From positions 135,050,001 through 135,114,000 of the forward strand of contig NC_060213.1 of NCBI RefSeq assembly GCF_021130785.1: DNA of 64,000 nt, read 5' to 3'. This document shows, piece by piece, positions 1 through 12,369 of the stretch. Every line of letters begins with the position of its first letter. The stretch's first letter is position 1. This DNA is from Homalodisca vitripennis (taxonomy: Eukaryota; Arthropoda; Insecta; Hemiptera; Cicadellidae). Under the pieces are notes generated by a model, which saw only the letters and a program-made list of their open reading frames with translations, did not search any database and had not been told where the DNA came from. The position numbers were made by a program, and so were the translations under genes.

Positions 1-192
1 CATCACCATCGGATAATTCCAGTTGTAATAGTGAAAGATGGAATATTCTTATCAATCATGCTTGTCTCAGTGGAAAGATTACATGAAACTGGAAGAAATC
101 ATCACCATCGGATGATTCCAGTTGTAATAGTGAAAGATGGAATATTCTTATGAATTATGCTTGTCTCAGTGAAAAGTGCTACATGAATATCT
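1..192. repeat. two tandem ~99-bp units
   Basis: A unit starting 'catcaccatcgga' at 1 is repeated from 100 with few mismatches. The window edge cuts the array, so further units may lie to the left. No coding potential. Confidence 0.85.
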
Positions 193-780
193 CTTTTTCG
201 TAGACGCTTATTATTCAAAATAAAACAAACCTAATAATTATGATCCCAACTGATGTGAATCCCAATAATTTCACAGTCACTTTCTGCTGTGTAAAACTTT
301 CAACTTTCCCTCTGTTGGTATTTGTATTTGGTAAAAGAGGGTGGCGATTCATATTTTCTGAAAACATTTCCAAACACGAGACCCAAATTGAAGCAATAAA
401 CCACTGGGCTGAGTCGACAGAGCGGATTCCGCACTTGTTACATTTACTCGGTGTGTTTTTGTGATAAGCAGTAAGTGGGCAAATAGCGGCGAGGCACGGC
501 GGTGGCTCGGGCGATACAGCACAATTTGGCGGCAAGATGCGCGCCATTTTGTCCATTTGTCAGTGAGGATTAAGTGTCCGGCGAACAGCAAGGGGTGCAC
601 GACGTGTCCCTAAGTTTGAAATTAAACTGATTTTTTTTAAGTAGATTGAGTGTAAGGTTAAGAGTTTTTTTTTATTTTTTTATATTTTTTTTTTTTTTGT
701 TAGTTACGTTTCTTTTCTAGAAATGACATTGTTTTATATATCAAAAATAAAACAGACGATTTTGTAACATACACCGGTAC
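193..780. other. non-coding stretch with a GC-richer patch
   Basis: No convincing gene. Bases 470-600 are GC-richer than the surroundings and rich in GC dinucleotides; 605-710 is T-rich with long T runs. The short frames here have no recognisable motif. Confidence 0.4.
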
Positions 781-1376
781 TTTGGTATTGTCCGAAACCC
801 ACTCTGTCCCTATCTACTACTTTTCATTACGCGATATAAGTAGGTTTACATTTGATCGTAAATATGTTACTAGTAATACCAGGGCCGTAGCCTGCTTTGG
901 TGGGCCCCGTCCATCGGCACGGCTCCTTCAAATAGTCTTGTGTCGAGGTCCGGGCCGGGCCCCCCTGAGATCCCGGATCCCAACAAAAACCGGTCTGAGT
1001 ACGGGCCTAGTACCAAAGTTAAAGTTAACCTTTACGAATGCTCTTGTGGTTTGAACTTCAATTTGGGTACCATCTCGAGGGATATTTTTCTTTTTTTCGC
1101 CACAGGGGTGGTGCCGAAGCCTGCACTGATTGCAAGGATTGTTTCTTATCGGTACTTTCCCAATCTCAGATCACGTGCCAAATCGTTCAACGTGATCTGA
1201 CGTCGGAATAGTCTGATGCGCCGCCTGGCACTTTTAGCGAAAAGAGAAAAAAATCATATTGATCTACATTAAGTCGAAATAATAACTATTTTACTAGTGT
1301 TGCTGTTGGTGTTAAACATAATAAATCGATATTACGAAGGATTCAAGAAAACGTAACGTATACAAAAGGACAGATA
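781..1376. other. non-coding stretch, GC-rich patch 890-1215
   Basis: The patch begins 'cagggccgtagcctg', resembling the ends of some hAT-type non-autonomous elements, but I could not find a matching inverted end. No coding signal. Confidence 0.3.
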
Positions 1377-1382
1377 CCCTTT

Positions 1383-2844
1383 GAGCTATTGACCTCAAAA
1401 TACATAGCGTTCTTCCTTGGACCCAGTTTCAAGTCTCTAGGTCTCTCCCATCAAGAGAATCGTCAAGATAAACCGACAGCCCTTAGAGCTATTGACCTCA
1501 AAATACATAGCGTTCTTCCTTGGACCCAGTTTCAAGTCTCTAGGTCTCTCCCATCAAGAGAATCGTCAAGATAAACCGACAGCCCTTAGAGCTATTGACC
1601 TCAAAATACATAGCGTTCTTCCTTGGACCCAGTTTCAAGTCTCTAGGTCTCTCCCATCAAGAGAATCGTCAAGATAAACCGACAGCCCTTAGAGCTATTG
1701 ACCTCAAAATACATAGCGTTCTTCCTTGGACCCAGTTTCAAGTCTCTAGGTCTCTCCCATCAAGAGAATCGTCAAGATAAACCGACAGCCCTTAGAGCTA
1801 TTGACCTCAAAATACATAGCGTTCTTCCTTGGACCCAGTTTCAAGTCTCTAGGTCTCTCCCATCAAGAGAATCGTCAAGATAAACCGACAGCCCTTAGAG
1901 CTATTGACCTCAAAATACATAGCGTTCTTCCTTGGACCCAGTTTCAAGTCTCTAGGTCTCTCCCATCAAGAGAATCGTCAAGATAAACCGACAGCCCTTA
2001 GAGCTATTGACCTCAAAATACATAGCGTTCTTCCTTGGACCCAGTTTCAAGTCTCTAGGTCTCTCCCATCAAGAGAATCGTCAAGATAAACCGACAGCCC
2101 TTAGAGCTATTGACCTCAAAATACATAGCGTTCTTCCTTGGACCCAGTTTCAAGTCTCTAGGTCTCTCCCATCAAGAGAATCGTCAAGATAAACCGACAG
2201 CCCTTAGAGCTATTGACCTCAAAATACATAGCGTTCTTCCTTGGACCCAGTTTCAAGTCTCTAGGTCTCTCCCATCAAGAGAATCGTCAAGATAAACCGA
2301 CAGCCCTTAGAGCTATTGACCTCAAAATACATAGCGTTCTTCCTTGGACCCAGTTTCAAGTCTCTAGGTCTCTCCCATCAAGAGAATCGTCAAGATAAAC
2401 CGACAGCCCTTAGAGCTATTGACCTCAAAATACATAGCGTTCTTCCTTGGACCCAGTTTCAAGTCTCTAGGTCTCTCCCATCAAGAGAATCGTCAAGATA
2501 AACCGACAGCCCTTAGAGCTATTGACCTCAAAATACATAGCGTTCTTCCTTGGACCCAGTTTCAAGTCTCTAGGTCTCTCCCATCAAGAGAATCGTCAAG
2601 ATAAACCGACAGCCCTTAGAGCTATTGACCTCAAAATACATAGCGTTCTTCCTTGGACCCAGTTTCAAGTCTCTAGGTCTCTCCATCAAGATAAACCGAA
2701 TCGCCATCAAGAGAATCGTCAAGATAAACCGACAGCCCTTAGAGCTATTGACCTCAAAATACATAGCGTTCTTCCTTGGACCCAGTTTCAAGTCTCTAGG
2801 TCTCTCCCATCAAGAGAATCGTCAAGATAAACCGACAGCCCTTA
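1383..2844. repeat. satellite, homogenised 103-bp block
   Basis: Fourteen head-to-tail units, each starting at 'gagctattgacctc'. Starts fall exactly 103 bp apart from 1383 to 2619 and the units look identical by eye. One unit (2619-2741) is 20 bp longer because of a local partial duplication near 2684-2706. The 103-bp period shifts the reading frame at every unit, so the 61-residue frames across the units are by-products of the repeat and not a protein. Confidence 0.95.
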
Positions 2845-3813
2845 GAGCTATTAATCTCAAAATCAATAGCGTTCTCCTTTGGACCCAGTTTCAATTCTCC
2901 AGGTTCCCATCAAGAGTTATCACACAGATGGACAGACAGCCCTTAGAGCTATTAATCTCAAAATCAGTAGCGTTCTCCTTTGGACCCAGTTTCAATTCTC
3001 TAGGACCTTCCCATCAAGAGTTATCATACAGATGGACAGACAGCCCTTAGATCTATTAATCTCAAAATCAATAGCGTTCTTCTTTGGACCCAGTTTCAAG
3101 TCTCTAGGACTCTTCCATCAAGAGTTATCACACAGATGGACAGACAGCCCTTAGAGCTATTAATCTCAAAATCAATAGCGTTCTCCTTTGGACCCAGTTT
3201 CAATTCTCTAGGACCTTCCCATCAAGAGTTATCATACAGATGGACAGACAGCCCTTAGAGCTATTAATCTCAAAATCAATAGCGTTCTTCTTTGGACCAA
3301 GTTTCAAGTCTCTAGGACTCTTCCATCAAGAGTTATCACACAGATGGACAGACAGCCTTTAGAGCTATTAATCTCAAAATCAATAGCGTTCTTCTTTGGA
3401 CCCAGTTTCAAGTCTCTAGGACTCTTCCATCAAGAGTTATCACACAGATGGACAGACAGCCTTTAGAGCTATTAATCTCAAAATCAATAGCGTTCTCCTT
3501 TGGACCCAGTTTCAATTCTCTAGGACCTTCCCATCAAGAGTTATCACACAGATGGACAGACAGCCCTTAGAGCTATTAATCTCAAAATCAATAGCGTTCT
3601 CCTTTGGACCCAGTTTCAATTCTCTAGGTCCTTCACATCAAGAGTTATCATACAAATGGACAGACAGCCCTTAGAGCTATTAATCTCAAAATCAATAGCG
3701 TTCTCCTTTGGACCCAGTTTCAATTCTCTAGGACCTTCCCTTCTATAGTCATCGCACAGATGGACGGACAACCCTTTGAGCTATTGACCTCAAAGTAAAT
3801 TGCTTTCTTGGAC
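2845..3813. repeat. satellite, diverged ~104-bp block
   Basis: Continuation of the same satellite with older units starting at 2845, 2946, 3050, 3154, 3258, 3362, 3466, 3570 and 3674, plus a partial unit at 3778. Two unit types mix: one with 'caattctctaggaccttcc', the other with 'caagtctctaggactcttcc'. Both outer edges of the whole array (1377 and 3772) carry 'ccctttgagctattgacctc', whereas internal units have 'cccttagagc'. Confidence 0.93.
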
Positions 3814-6180
3814 TGAGAGAAACGTGTATAGCGTCTATAAAGTCCCAGTCCGAAGGGCTGGACGATGCTATGTTTAAAAAAAGGACTTGTCGGGTTTACT
3901 TAAATATTAAAGAATACTTCCACAACGTCTGTATTACTAGTTATAAGGAATATAGTGGGAAAACAATTAACAAAATTGTATAATTTTGAATAACATACAA
4001 ACGTACTAGCCGCCGTCATTTTGCAACACTCTGGTTTACATATTCTTGCAATGTTACCGATTTTATTTTTATTCGAAGTTTACTGAATTTTAAATTAAAA
4101 TATAGGGTGAGGTAGACCACCCATCCACGACGTATAAGCGGCTGAACCAAGAAACCTCCATCTTCGTTTAAACGAAACCCTCATATTTCGACCCCAAAAA
4201 ATTCAAGTAAAGTATTTTTAACACTCAAATATAGCACTTTTGGAGGTTTGGTGTAATTTATGAAAGATTTTTAAATGTTAAGGTAGGTCGTCCCGTATCT
4301 CGTGTTAAAGTTTTCTCTCTGTTCACTGATAATCAACTTTTGATGATTATATTGGATCATCAAAAGTTATCAATGTATTTCGCTTCTTTTTACAGGATGG
4401 TCCAAAATGTCAAAGTTTACGGTTTCACGGTGTTTTACTTTTAACAAGTTAGAAATTTGTGCAAGGTTGCTAAAGAAGTACTCTTTCTAAAAAAAATTAA
4501 GTGACTTTTCAGCAAATTTCAATTTTTTAAATAGTCCAAATTTAGGATGTTTCAATGCCGTAAAATCTAAAATAAATCGAAAAGCAATGTATGACTTTCA
4601 TTACACCTATTACATACACAGCTCTCTCGGAAACTAAATTTTCTACGACGTTTTGTCTGGAAATAAATTTACTATAATATCTGTTCAAAGAAATGCATTA
4701 TTTAAAATATATAAAAAAATAATAGGCCATAAACGTTGATAAACACATTTCTCAAATTCTCACCTTTCATCAAGCTTCTGGTCACAGTAACAGTCGAAAC
4801 AACCGACTGGCCCTCATTGCAAAGCTGTGTTTGCAAAGCTTTGGCGTGTTTTCAACAGCTGTTATTTTTTATTTCACAACCGTTGTCTAACAAGTCACAA
4901 TCCTGTCGCTTATCAGTCGACACATTGCGCAACATTCTGCAAATAATATCCCCGGCAATATTTTCTGTTTCGCCCACCTCCGCTAAGCCGGGTCGCCGGC
5001 TCTGCCAGTGCTTGCAATTCATTAGTCAGTCGGTGTTCCGTCGGTGATATAGATTACACGCTACACTCCGAGATCTTCAACGTAACTTGAAATATTTACT
5101 GATTATATGAAAAAAATATTATTGCTGTAAAAAAATACACAATTGTCTAGTAATTTTTCATTTGTTTCACACTCTACATCAAGGTGTAAAAATATAAATG
5201 TTCTAAAAATGTACAAAAATGTTCTAAAAGTATAAATATTTTAATAATTTTCAAAAAATTAATCAGCTCAATAAATCTTGATAATATATTTGTATAGATA
5301 AAAGGATAATAAATATACATATAAAAGTACGTAAGACTTTAGTCATATTTTTAAAGGATATAATAATTTTGAAAAAAAATACTAGATTACAAATACAAAT
5401 ATTTTAGCTGATAATTTATATTAAACTGTCAAATTATTTGCATTTATACCTCGCGATGGCATCTTGGGTACTTAAATGCTTCGTGAAATAAATTTAAAAT
5501 TATTGGTTATTCGTGTTTTTTCTTTACAGTCAAAATTTATTTTTCAATAAGAAGACCTCTTTCTTCAATATAGTATCAACAATAAATATTATTTGTGTGT
5601 AGTTTATTATTGACGTAGGGTTTGAAAGAATACTATATTTTCGGAAATTTACCACCGTTAATGTGATAGAACACTACATTTCGGAGATTCTACCCTCTTC
5701 TTCAGATCCCAAAAAACCTTAAGACATATTGGGATCTTTGTTTTATTGGGATCAACAAAAACATAAAATGCACCTCCCGGCCTAAATTACATAATGTTAT
5801 TCTATTTCATAAATTAGCATAAAGTTTTAGGAACAAGGTGTGTCCAAACTAGAGGCCTAGGTTCGAATCACAAACGTTTCAACTATAACTTGTGGCGTAT
5901 GGTGTTATGCTTCAGTTAACAAAACCGTTATGTTCCAATTTGTTTTCAAAAATATGTTCATATTTTAAAAATGGCAGACTAAAACAACAACAAAATTTTT
6001 CTTTACATAAAACTCGGTATTTTTTACTAATTTAATACTAATTAATAAAACCAACAAATTCTTAATCTGTAATTAATTGTCTTTAAAATGGCATATCACA
6101 TAAACACACCACAATTTCTCAATCCCACAAAAATTAATATTTAAAAAGTTAAAATGGGCATAATAATATAACTAGAAAAA
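3814..6180. other. AT-rich non-coding DNA
   Basis: No gene seen. Bases 4770-5045 are GC-richer and hold a 103-codon frame that has no recognisable motif and looks accidental. A 13-bp perfect hairpin (aacttttgatgat / atcatcaaaagtt, 8-nt loop) lies at 4335-4368. Confidence 0.4.
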
Positions 6181-6214
6181 TGTAAATGGAAGGTTACATC
6201 ATGTGATACCTCAC

Positions 6215-6480
6215 TTAAAACTTAAGTCTGTCTCTCTGTCCGGATCTCGAAACCGTGTAAATCTTAGCAACATCGAGTTCGACGATGATGCATGTCACTT
6301 TATTGGTCTTACGGTAACCATGATGGCAACGAGAAAAAGCAGAACGAATCAATTTGTAAACAAACTGAATCCAATCATTTGAGATTTTATCGCGTGACTT
6401 TAACTCATACAGTAGAAAAAAGAGTGAAAAGTCAATGTTAAAACTCAATAACAAGACTTAATTTCACCATTGCAACTCAC
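6215..6480. repeat. relic of a dispersed repeat, copy 1
   Basis: Shares with 9440-9780 a 'gtctgtct...tctcgaaa' start and a later block around 'caaactg(a/g)atccaatc' followed by a similar AT-rich end. Family not identified; strongly decayed. Confidence 0.45.
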
Positions 6481-6638
6481 TCTTCAGCTAACCGGAACTT
6501 TTATTATTTGAACAATGCTATGAAACGTAGTTTAATGAACACAAGTGGGGATGCATTTTGTGGCGAGATATTCCGTGGAAGATTTCTTCTATCACATTAA
6601 AATTTCCGTGATACTTCAGATAACTATTTTTTTTTTTC

Positions 6639-7051
6639 GAAAATGGGGGTCTTTTTCGTTTAAGGGCCAGCACAAAAGACCCTAGCTTGCCTATTCAAAA
6701 CTCAGATCACGCGACGCTTGCCCGCTGCGCAGCGCTTTGAGCTGCTTGCTCTTTTAGAAAAAAAATTAACTCGAGCTTGCAAAGTCCAAGCCCAGATCAA
6801 CTCACCACGCTTTATTGAACAAGAAAAACTAAGTATAACTCACAGAACTAACGCAGGTTTCATTACAGGCAAAAGATAAGCGGCGCGCGTTTATCACTGA
6901 TAAGATAAGACGAGTTTATACTAGAAGTAGTACCTGGACTACTGCCCTAAGAACTAATAACACCAAAAAAAAAAACGATTAAATGCACTGTCAGTCAGGA
7001 ATAGTATGTTTGTAAGGTGCTGGCCCTTAAACGAAAAAGACCCGAAAATGG
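6639..7051. mobile_element. non-autonomous TIR element (MITE) with 8-bp TSD
   Basis: Perfect 27-bp terminal inverted repeats at 6647-6673 (starts GGGTCTTTTTCG) and 7017-7043 (its exact reverse complement) enclose a 397-bp element. The 8-bp direct repeat GAAAATGG lies immediately outside both ends (6639-6646 and 7044-7051), the footprint of transposition. The interior has no transposase frame. An 8-bp duplication fits the hAT, P or Merlin superfamilies; the GGG terminus is not the usual hAT CAG start, so I leave the superfamily open. The untouched TIRs suggest recent movement. Confidence 0.92.
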
Positions 7052-7170
7052 AACAATGGAATTCGGCTGAGCGTCATTGGAGGCTACGGCTCTGTAGGCT
7101 GACCAGTTTCTTTTCCCTGCTGGAGAGGATGTAAAATTTTCTTTATAATTGCCCGTCTTGAAGGTTACGT

Positions 7171-7361
7171 AAAAGTAAAGTAAAGATGCCTTATTTTACG
7201 AGGCGAAGTTAGGGCTAAGAAGCTCTCTCTAACCCAACCTGGGAGCCAACGGCTTAAAGGTGACTTCCGAACCACCACCAAAGACCGGGCAGGCGGGCTG
7301 CTTGCAAGGACAGGATCGCTCAGCGGTCAACCATCCAAGCAGCAGCCAAGCTCGACGTCCT
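7171..7361 (-). mobile_element. 5S-rRNA-derived SINE, copy A (5' truncated)
   Basis: Same family as the copies at 9173, 10152, 19906, 30731 and 62903. In minus sense the copy begins inside the 5S-like head, runs through a GC-rich body and ends in an AAAGTAAAG-type tail (seen at the left edge on the plus strand). It lacks roughly the first 40 bases of the head present in the longest copy. Confidence 0.88.
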
Positions 7362-8880
7362 TCTATCTATTTACGGGACATTTTAAGAATGAAATGAGGT
7401 GTAGATTTTAAGTGCAGGAAAAGTTAAGTGCGGCTCAGTCTGTATTTCTTCCATAGGCTCGGAATTATGTTTGGAGTGACGTCTGAATCAGAATTCCCTG
7501 TGGCTCTCGCTTGTTTTATTACAGTAGAATGTAAGCTTTTGAAAATTGTATTAAAGTAATGCAATCGCTTTTATTTTTATTTATTAAAAAACACACGTTT
7601 ATTATAACACCTCTGTGAAAATGAGAATATACAGAACAGCAGAATTTGTTGATAATTCCACGAGGAGTTGAAGGCATTTCCAAGAAAGTTTGAGATATTG
7701 TGTAATCAGGCCACGGAAGAACTGATGCAGACAGGATAAGAAAGTGTTACGATATTTAAATAAAATAAGACTAAAGGAAGTAACCTTTTTTCTATTTCTA
7801 AACTTTTGAATTTTTTTAAGTAATGTTTTGCTTAACATATAAAATATTCTTAAATTGCCGTTTTTCTTAGAGCTTGTTCTTGGACTGATCAAAAAATTTT
7901 ATTCATTCTTATCTGATCAAGGAAGTCATCTTTAAAAGAAATTACTCTGAATTTTAATAAAATAATGAATCGGCTAAAACCAACTGCACAATTCTAAGAT
8001 TTTTACAATTTCAAAAAGCCAGAACGGCACTTCTCTGTTTTCTAAATTTGTATTCGTTTGTATTAACCAGCACATCGTTTTCTAATTTCCTACTTGGACA
8101 TTTTGGGTTTGGTCGGGAAGATGGATACCACTGTGGACTAGCTCCACCAATATTATAACCACAGAATATTTCAAATAAACCAGATATGCAATAACATATG
8201 TATTTTAAAACATTGTAAATACTGAATTGGTCCAAATTATGAATTATCCGAACTTAAAATTAAATATAATAATATGAATACAAGTTTTGCATCAAAAATG
8301 CTCGGCTTATGAAAACATCTGTACATTTTCTAACGTGCATTTTCCCCACATGACTATAATGAGGCAAAATAATTTACTGTTCGTCCCGTTGTTCATGATT
8401 TGTCATGAATCCCATTCGCTCTACAAAAAGTGATAAAACATCAGCCGGTCGACCAGGGGTGGCGCGACCGGATATCCGGTTTGTACTCTGTTATCACCGC
8501 CCGCACCACCGTCATGTCGGTACACGCCAGCCAGTCTCGCTCGTCAAATCATGTCAACCTTCCAACAATGATCTGTAATTAGCCTGACCTTTCATTCCCC
8601 GCCATTTCTTGTCCGATCTTTTTATAATTAAGGGGTATACAGTATAGAAAATTATTTCGGAGAGGGTTGAGACTTGGGGAGGGGTTTAGGAGGTATAGTA
8701 TACCCTCCAAATCTATGGGCTTCCTCCAAGAAATTGTTGATTATCAACACGTAATAAATGTGTTCTAGCTTTAACATTCTACTAGGTTCAATTTCAATTT
8801 TTTTTTTTCAAAACCTGCCTCCTGAGTGCATACATCTTTGGTGATATGCGTGTAAGTCAGTGCTATGAGTACGCTTGCAG
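7362..8880. other. non-coding DNA with one GC-richer island
   Basis: No gene recognised. A 74-codon minus frame at 8011-8235 has unremarkable sequence and no motif. Bases 8430-8610 form a GC-richer island that could be a conserved regulatory element. The remainder is AT-rich. Confidence 0.35.
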
Positions 8881-8884
8881 CCTT

Positions 8885-9150
8885 TGGATACTCAATTCAA
8901 GAATTCTTTATTGTCCTGAAATTGAATAGTTTTACAAAATTTTATTTCTGGAGTTTTTTTGGAGTTTGTCTGGTGCACACTGGGTCGTCTTCCTTCATTG
9001 GCCACAAGCCTTTTTGGTGCCTTTTGTCAACCGTCTGAGTTTTTAAACGACCCAGAGCTCGCTCTAACACGACCTTGCAATGGCCTTCTGCGGAGTAATG
9101 TACATTGGAGCCAATGCACTTGCAGATTCTACGGACATCGTTGGTAGATC
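8885..9150 (-). mobile_element. possible LINE 3'-end fragment
   Basis: In minus sense the left edge reads 'gacaataaagaattcttg', the AATAAA-containing terminus seen in similar form at the end of the LINE relic near 21110. No protein motif survives, so this rests on the terminus only. Confidence 0.3.
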
Positions 9151-9172
9151 TTATTGTATTAAAACTAAAAAC

Positions 9173-9393
9173 TAAGAATGTCTTATTTTAACATGCTAAG
9201 AAACTCTGTCTAACACAACCTGGGGACCAACGGCTTGAAGGTGACTTCCGAACCACCACCAATGGCCGGGCAGGCGGGCTGCCTGCAAGGACAGGATCGC
9301 TCAGCGGTCACTCATCCAAGCAGCAGCCACGCTCGACGTTGCTTTATTTGGTTATCTTGCGATAACCGCCGTAACAGTTACACTGCCATTGGC
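9173..9393 (-). mobile_element. 5S-rRNA-derived SINE, copy B
   Basis: Nearly full-length copy: minus sense starts GCCAATGGC at 9393, includes the 5S-like internal block (AAGCAACGTCGAGCGTGG) and reaches the 'cattctta' end near 9173. It carries a deletion relative to other copies in the 3' part (the GGCGAAGTTAGGG block is lost). Confidence 0.88.
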
Positions 9394-9439
9394 TATTAGT
9401 TATTGGTTCAGTGTTAGCGGATCCCACCACTCGAGAAGC

Positions 9440-9780
9440 TTGAAAAATGTCATTTCTGTCTGTCTATATGTTCTGTCTGGCCTGATATCTCGAAAACAGA
9501 ATGACCTATATGCTTGAAATTTTGCATGAAGCTTCATTTCAATAAATAGTCAACACTGAGATTAATGACGGTGCATGTTTTTCCATGGAATTTGGTTGAG
9601 CATTAGCGAATATTATTAAATTAATCTTATGTTTAACAAGTATAGCAACGAGTAAATAGTAGAAAAACAAATATTTAAACAAACTGGATCCAATCGTATC
9701 AGATTCTAACATGTTACTTTTAGTCATAGAGTAGTTCTTCCTGTTCAGTCGGTAAAGTTTGTAGATTTTTCAAAACTGAA
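9440..9780. repeat. dispersed repeat, copy 2 (tctgtctgtc type)
   Basis: Contains the run 'gtctgtctatatgttctgtc' followed by 'gatatctcgaaaaca', a pattern common at ends of non-autonomous insect elements, and a block shared with 6215-6480. No clear termini or target duplication. Confidence 0.45.
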
Positions 9781-10151
9781 ATATTATTTATTTATTCTTA
9801 TAAGCTTTAGATGTGCTAAATATCTTGAAACCGTTCAATATAAACAAAGTAAGAAATGTTCCAGAACAGTTTTTTTTTTTACTTTTTCTGCACGCTTATA
9901 AATAATGGAATTGTGAATTTGGTTGAACAGACTCCATATTGAATCAAAATGGCGCCAAGCTGGCCAACAAACGTAGCCGAGATATTTATGAGATCTATTT
10001 TCTTACCAAGTTTCAATTAGTTTGGGATTTGGGGGGGGGGCAATTATGGTTTCCACGTCGCTTAAATAGACTTTTGAACATGGGGTGGTTTGGGATTCTA
10101 GAGGTCATGTTCGGTGAATTTATGTAGAAATCTTTTAAGAGCTACCACGAG

Positions 10152-10303
10152 GACACAAAACCACCACCAATGGCTGGGCAGGCGGGTTGCTTGCAAGGAC
10201 AGGATCGCTTAGCGGTCACCCATCCAAGCAGCAACCACGCTTGACGTTGCTTGATCCGGTTATCTTGAGATAACCGTTGTACCCGCTACACTGCGCCATT
10301 GGC
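10152..10303 (-). mobile_element. 5S-rRNA-derived SINE, copy C (3' truncated)
   Basis: Minus sense starts GCCAATGGCGCAGTG at 10303 and keeps the 5S-like head including GGATGGGTGACCGC, the stretch closest to the 5S C-box. It stops in the body at about 10152, so the tail is missing. Confidence 0.88.
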
Positions 10304-10490
10304 AAATACGCCTTTTGCGCTTTTCCAACACCCCAGAATGGGCGCAGCCTACCTGTCCCAGAGTCCGGCCCTAGCCGTCAACCCCACAGACGAAGAGGAC
10401 TGCGCCAGCTTCTACTGGTCATCACACTACCAAACGACTAACCTGCCAAGGGTGGGCGTTGGCTAAAAAGAAGAAGAATCCTGATAAAAC
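10304..10490 (+). repeat. GC-rich patch with GAA-type end
   Basis: A GC-rich stretch abutting SINE copy C ends 'ggctaaaaagaagaagaatc', which resembles the simple tail of a retroposed sequence. No second copy was found in the window, so the assignment is weak. Confidence 0.3.
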
Positions 10491-10583
10491 AACCGTTCTC
10501 TCATTAAAATCGCAAAGAAAAAATCAAACATGGTTCATTACTAAGATATAAGGATGTATAATTGAGCATTTCACTACACCAAC

Positions 10584-10620
<37 letters not shown>

Positions 10621-11790
10621 ATAATTACATGAAAACGCATAAAGTTAAATTGGAAGCTATATGAATGAATCAGTTGAAAGTAACATCTTGTTGAATTCTA
10701 AAAAGAAAAATAAGCCATGTTGACCTTAATAAATGTTAAGAATATCAACGAGAATACCGATTAGACGAACAAAGACGCCGAGTCGGAAGACGTCGTAGGG
10801 CTTTGTAACGTGATATCACGCTTATGACCATTTGAAATTATGTGTTATCATTGCGGTTCATTGCATTTCCCTGAGGAACGGGTTTTTAGTCGCATAAATA
10901 GAAATTCTTTTGGTGACTGTTGCTTTTATGGACGAATTTTAATGGAGCAACAGAAATTTTCAAATAATTAGTACGCCTTTTTTAAACCGTCACCCACATT
11001 CAGAATATTTTTCGTAAAAATATAAGAAACATAAACGCATCTTTTGCTCCAGCGTCGTTTAATGCAGAAGATGACAGAACAATAAATAGCCGTTGCAATT
11101 ATAGTTTTATCGTTTGCAGACAATTATGTCATAAAATGAATACAAAATACGATTTATCAGAAAAAATGCCGAGCAAAGCTCGGTTTCCTGATATTTAGTT
11201 CTAATAGCATACCATTTATTAAATATTGAGAATTGTCTTATCTTGTCACACGAAGTTTTTATACCAACCCTCACACCAGTACACTGTTTACACTACGTGG
11301 AAATTACTCAGTTCAAACCGAAATCAATCAACCGATCGTAGAGCAGTCAGTAGAACAAAGTCGTCTCATTAATTATTTCTCAGTGATACCAACCTAGTAA
11401 CAATGATAAGGAATGCGACAAGTGTATTTAATGTTTGACAAAAATAAAAATTCCCCTTTTCTCTCACCGCCGGGTGACGGATGTCCGCGGGTAGCTCGCT
11501 ATCGCCTGTGTTTATACCGGTAATGATATGTGTCACATCATCCCCCTCCCCCACCCACCCCCTCACCGGTCTCGTCACGTTTGTTGCGTCAGTTTGTCTG
11601 CAAAAACTGCGTCATGTATTGTTAATCGTGGCGGCACTTCGGTTTTTTTGTACTTGGGGTCGCCCAATGTTTCAGTTGATTGTGTTGGCGCACATCTCTG
11701 TAGCTAATATTTGGATATTCACTCTAAATGATAAATAATATTTAAAAAATGTTAAGAGGTATTTCATAACGATCGTTTTAAAGATTACTT
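10491..11790. other. non-coding DNA; T run and GC-rich island
   Basis: Holds a 29-nt T run at 10587-10615 and, at 11450-11640, a GC-richer island (CCGCGGGTAGC, CTCACCGGTCTCGTCACG). No coding motif. The island is a candidate conserved regulatory sequence. Confidence 0.35.
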
Positions 11791-11791
11791 T

Positions 11792-12129
11792 GCAATTGTG
11801 GAACGGGTTAATTCAAATTGAATGCTGAGTTTAGCTCCAGTTCACCTTCCTTTTAGTGCAGCGTCTGGAATCTGACACTGTCAGACTTGATTCTTGGAAT
11901 CTGGAGTCAAGTTCGTCCAAAATACCCTGGGGTACACTATATGTTGTAGTCTATGTGTCTCTGATGTCAAAACGATGCAAAGAGTTCGTTTTGAGCTATT
12001 CGTTGCCGAAAATATTTGGATCTCTTCAGACGAACTTGAGTTCAAATTCCAGGAGTCAAGTCTGTGACAGCTTCAGATTTCAGACGCTGCACTAAGAGGA
12101 AGGTGAACTGGAGCTAAATTCAGTATTCA
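11792..12129 (+). mobile_element. long-TIR MITE family, copy 1 (most complete)
   Basis: A ~75-bp left arm (11819 onward, containing TTTAGCTCCAGTTCACCTTC) is matched in inverted orientation by the right arm ending at 12129. Inside lies 'gtctctgatgtcaaaacga', also found inverted in the copy at 48320. Similarity to the other copies extends about 25 bp left of the TIR, so the true left end may be near 11792. No clean target-site duplication seen and no transposase frame. Confidence 0.85.
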
Positions 12130-12369
12130 CAGATTATTTTATGATTATAAATCTTTACCTAGAAATAAGCAAACCGTAAACAGGAAAGCAACTGTTTATA
12201 ACAGGATTTCGAACTATAATGATCGAATCGTTAAATAAGTACAATACTAAGGGAGATCGGTCTAAAATAACACACTGATATCCACTCTGACTCCAATAAA
12301 AAAGTCAGAAAATGAACAAAAAGCAGTTTGAACCAGTTCGCCTTTCATCAAAGAGCTAAAAGTTTAAAA

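Noticed and set aside
1389..2830. Thirteen identical 61-102-residue open frames
   Set aside because: They are readings of the 103-bp satellite unit; the period is not a multiple of three and each frame spans about two units, so no protein is implied.
1377..3813. CRISPR-like array
   Set aside because: Units are contiguous repeats without unique spacers, in a eukaryotic genome.
4736..5047. 103-residue plus frame
   Set aside because: No motif, no splice context, atypical Cys/Ser-rich composition; more likely a chance frame in a GC-richer non-coding island.
8011..8235. 74-residue minus frame
   Set aside because: No recognised motif or splice signals; kept only as a note.
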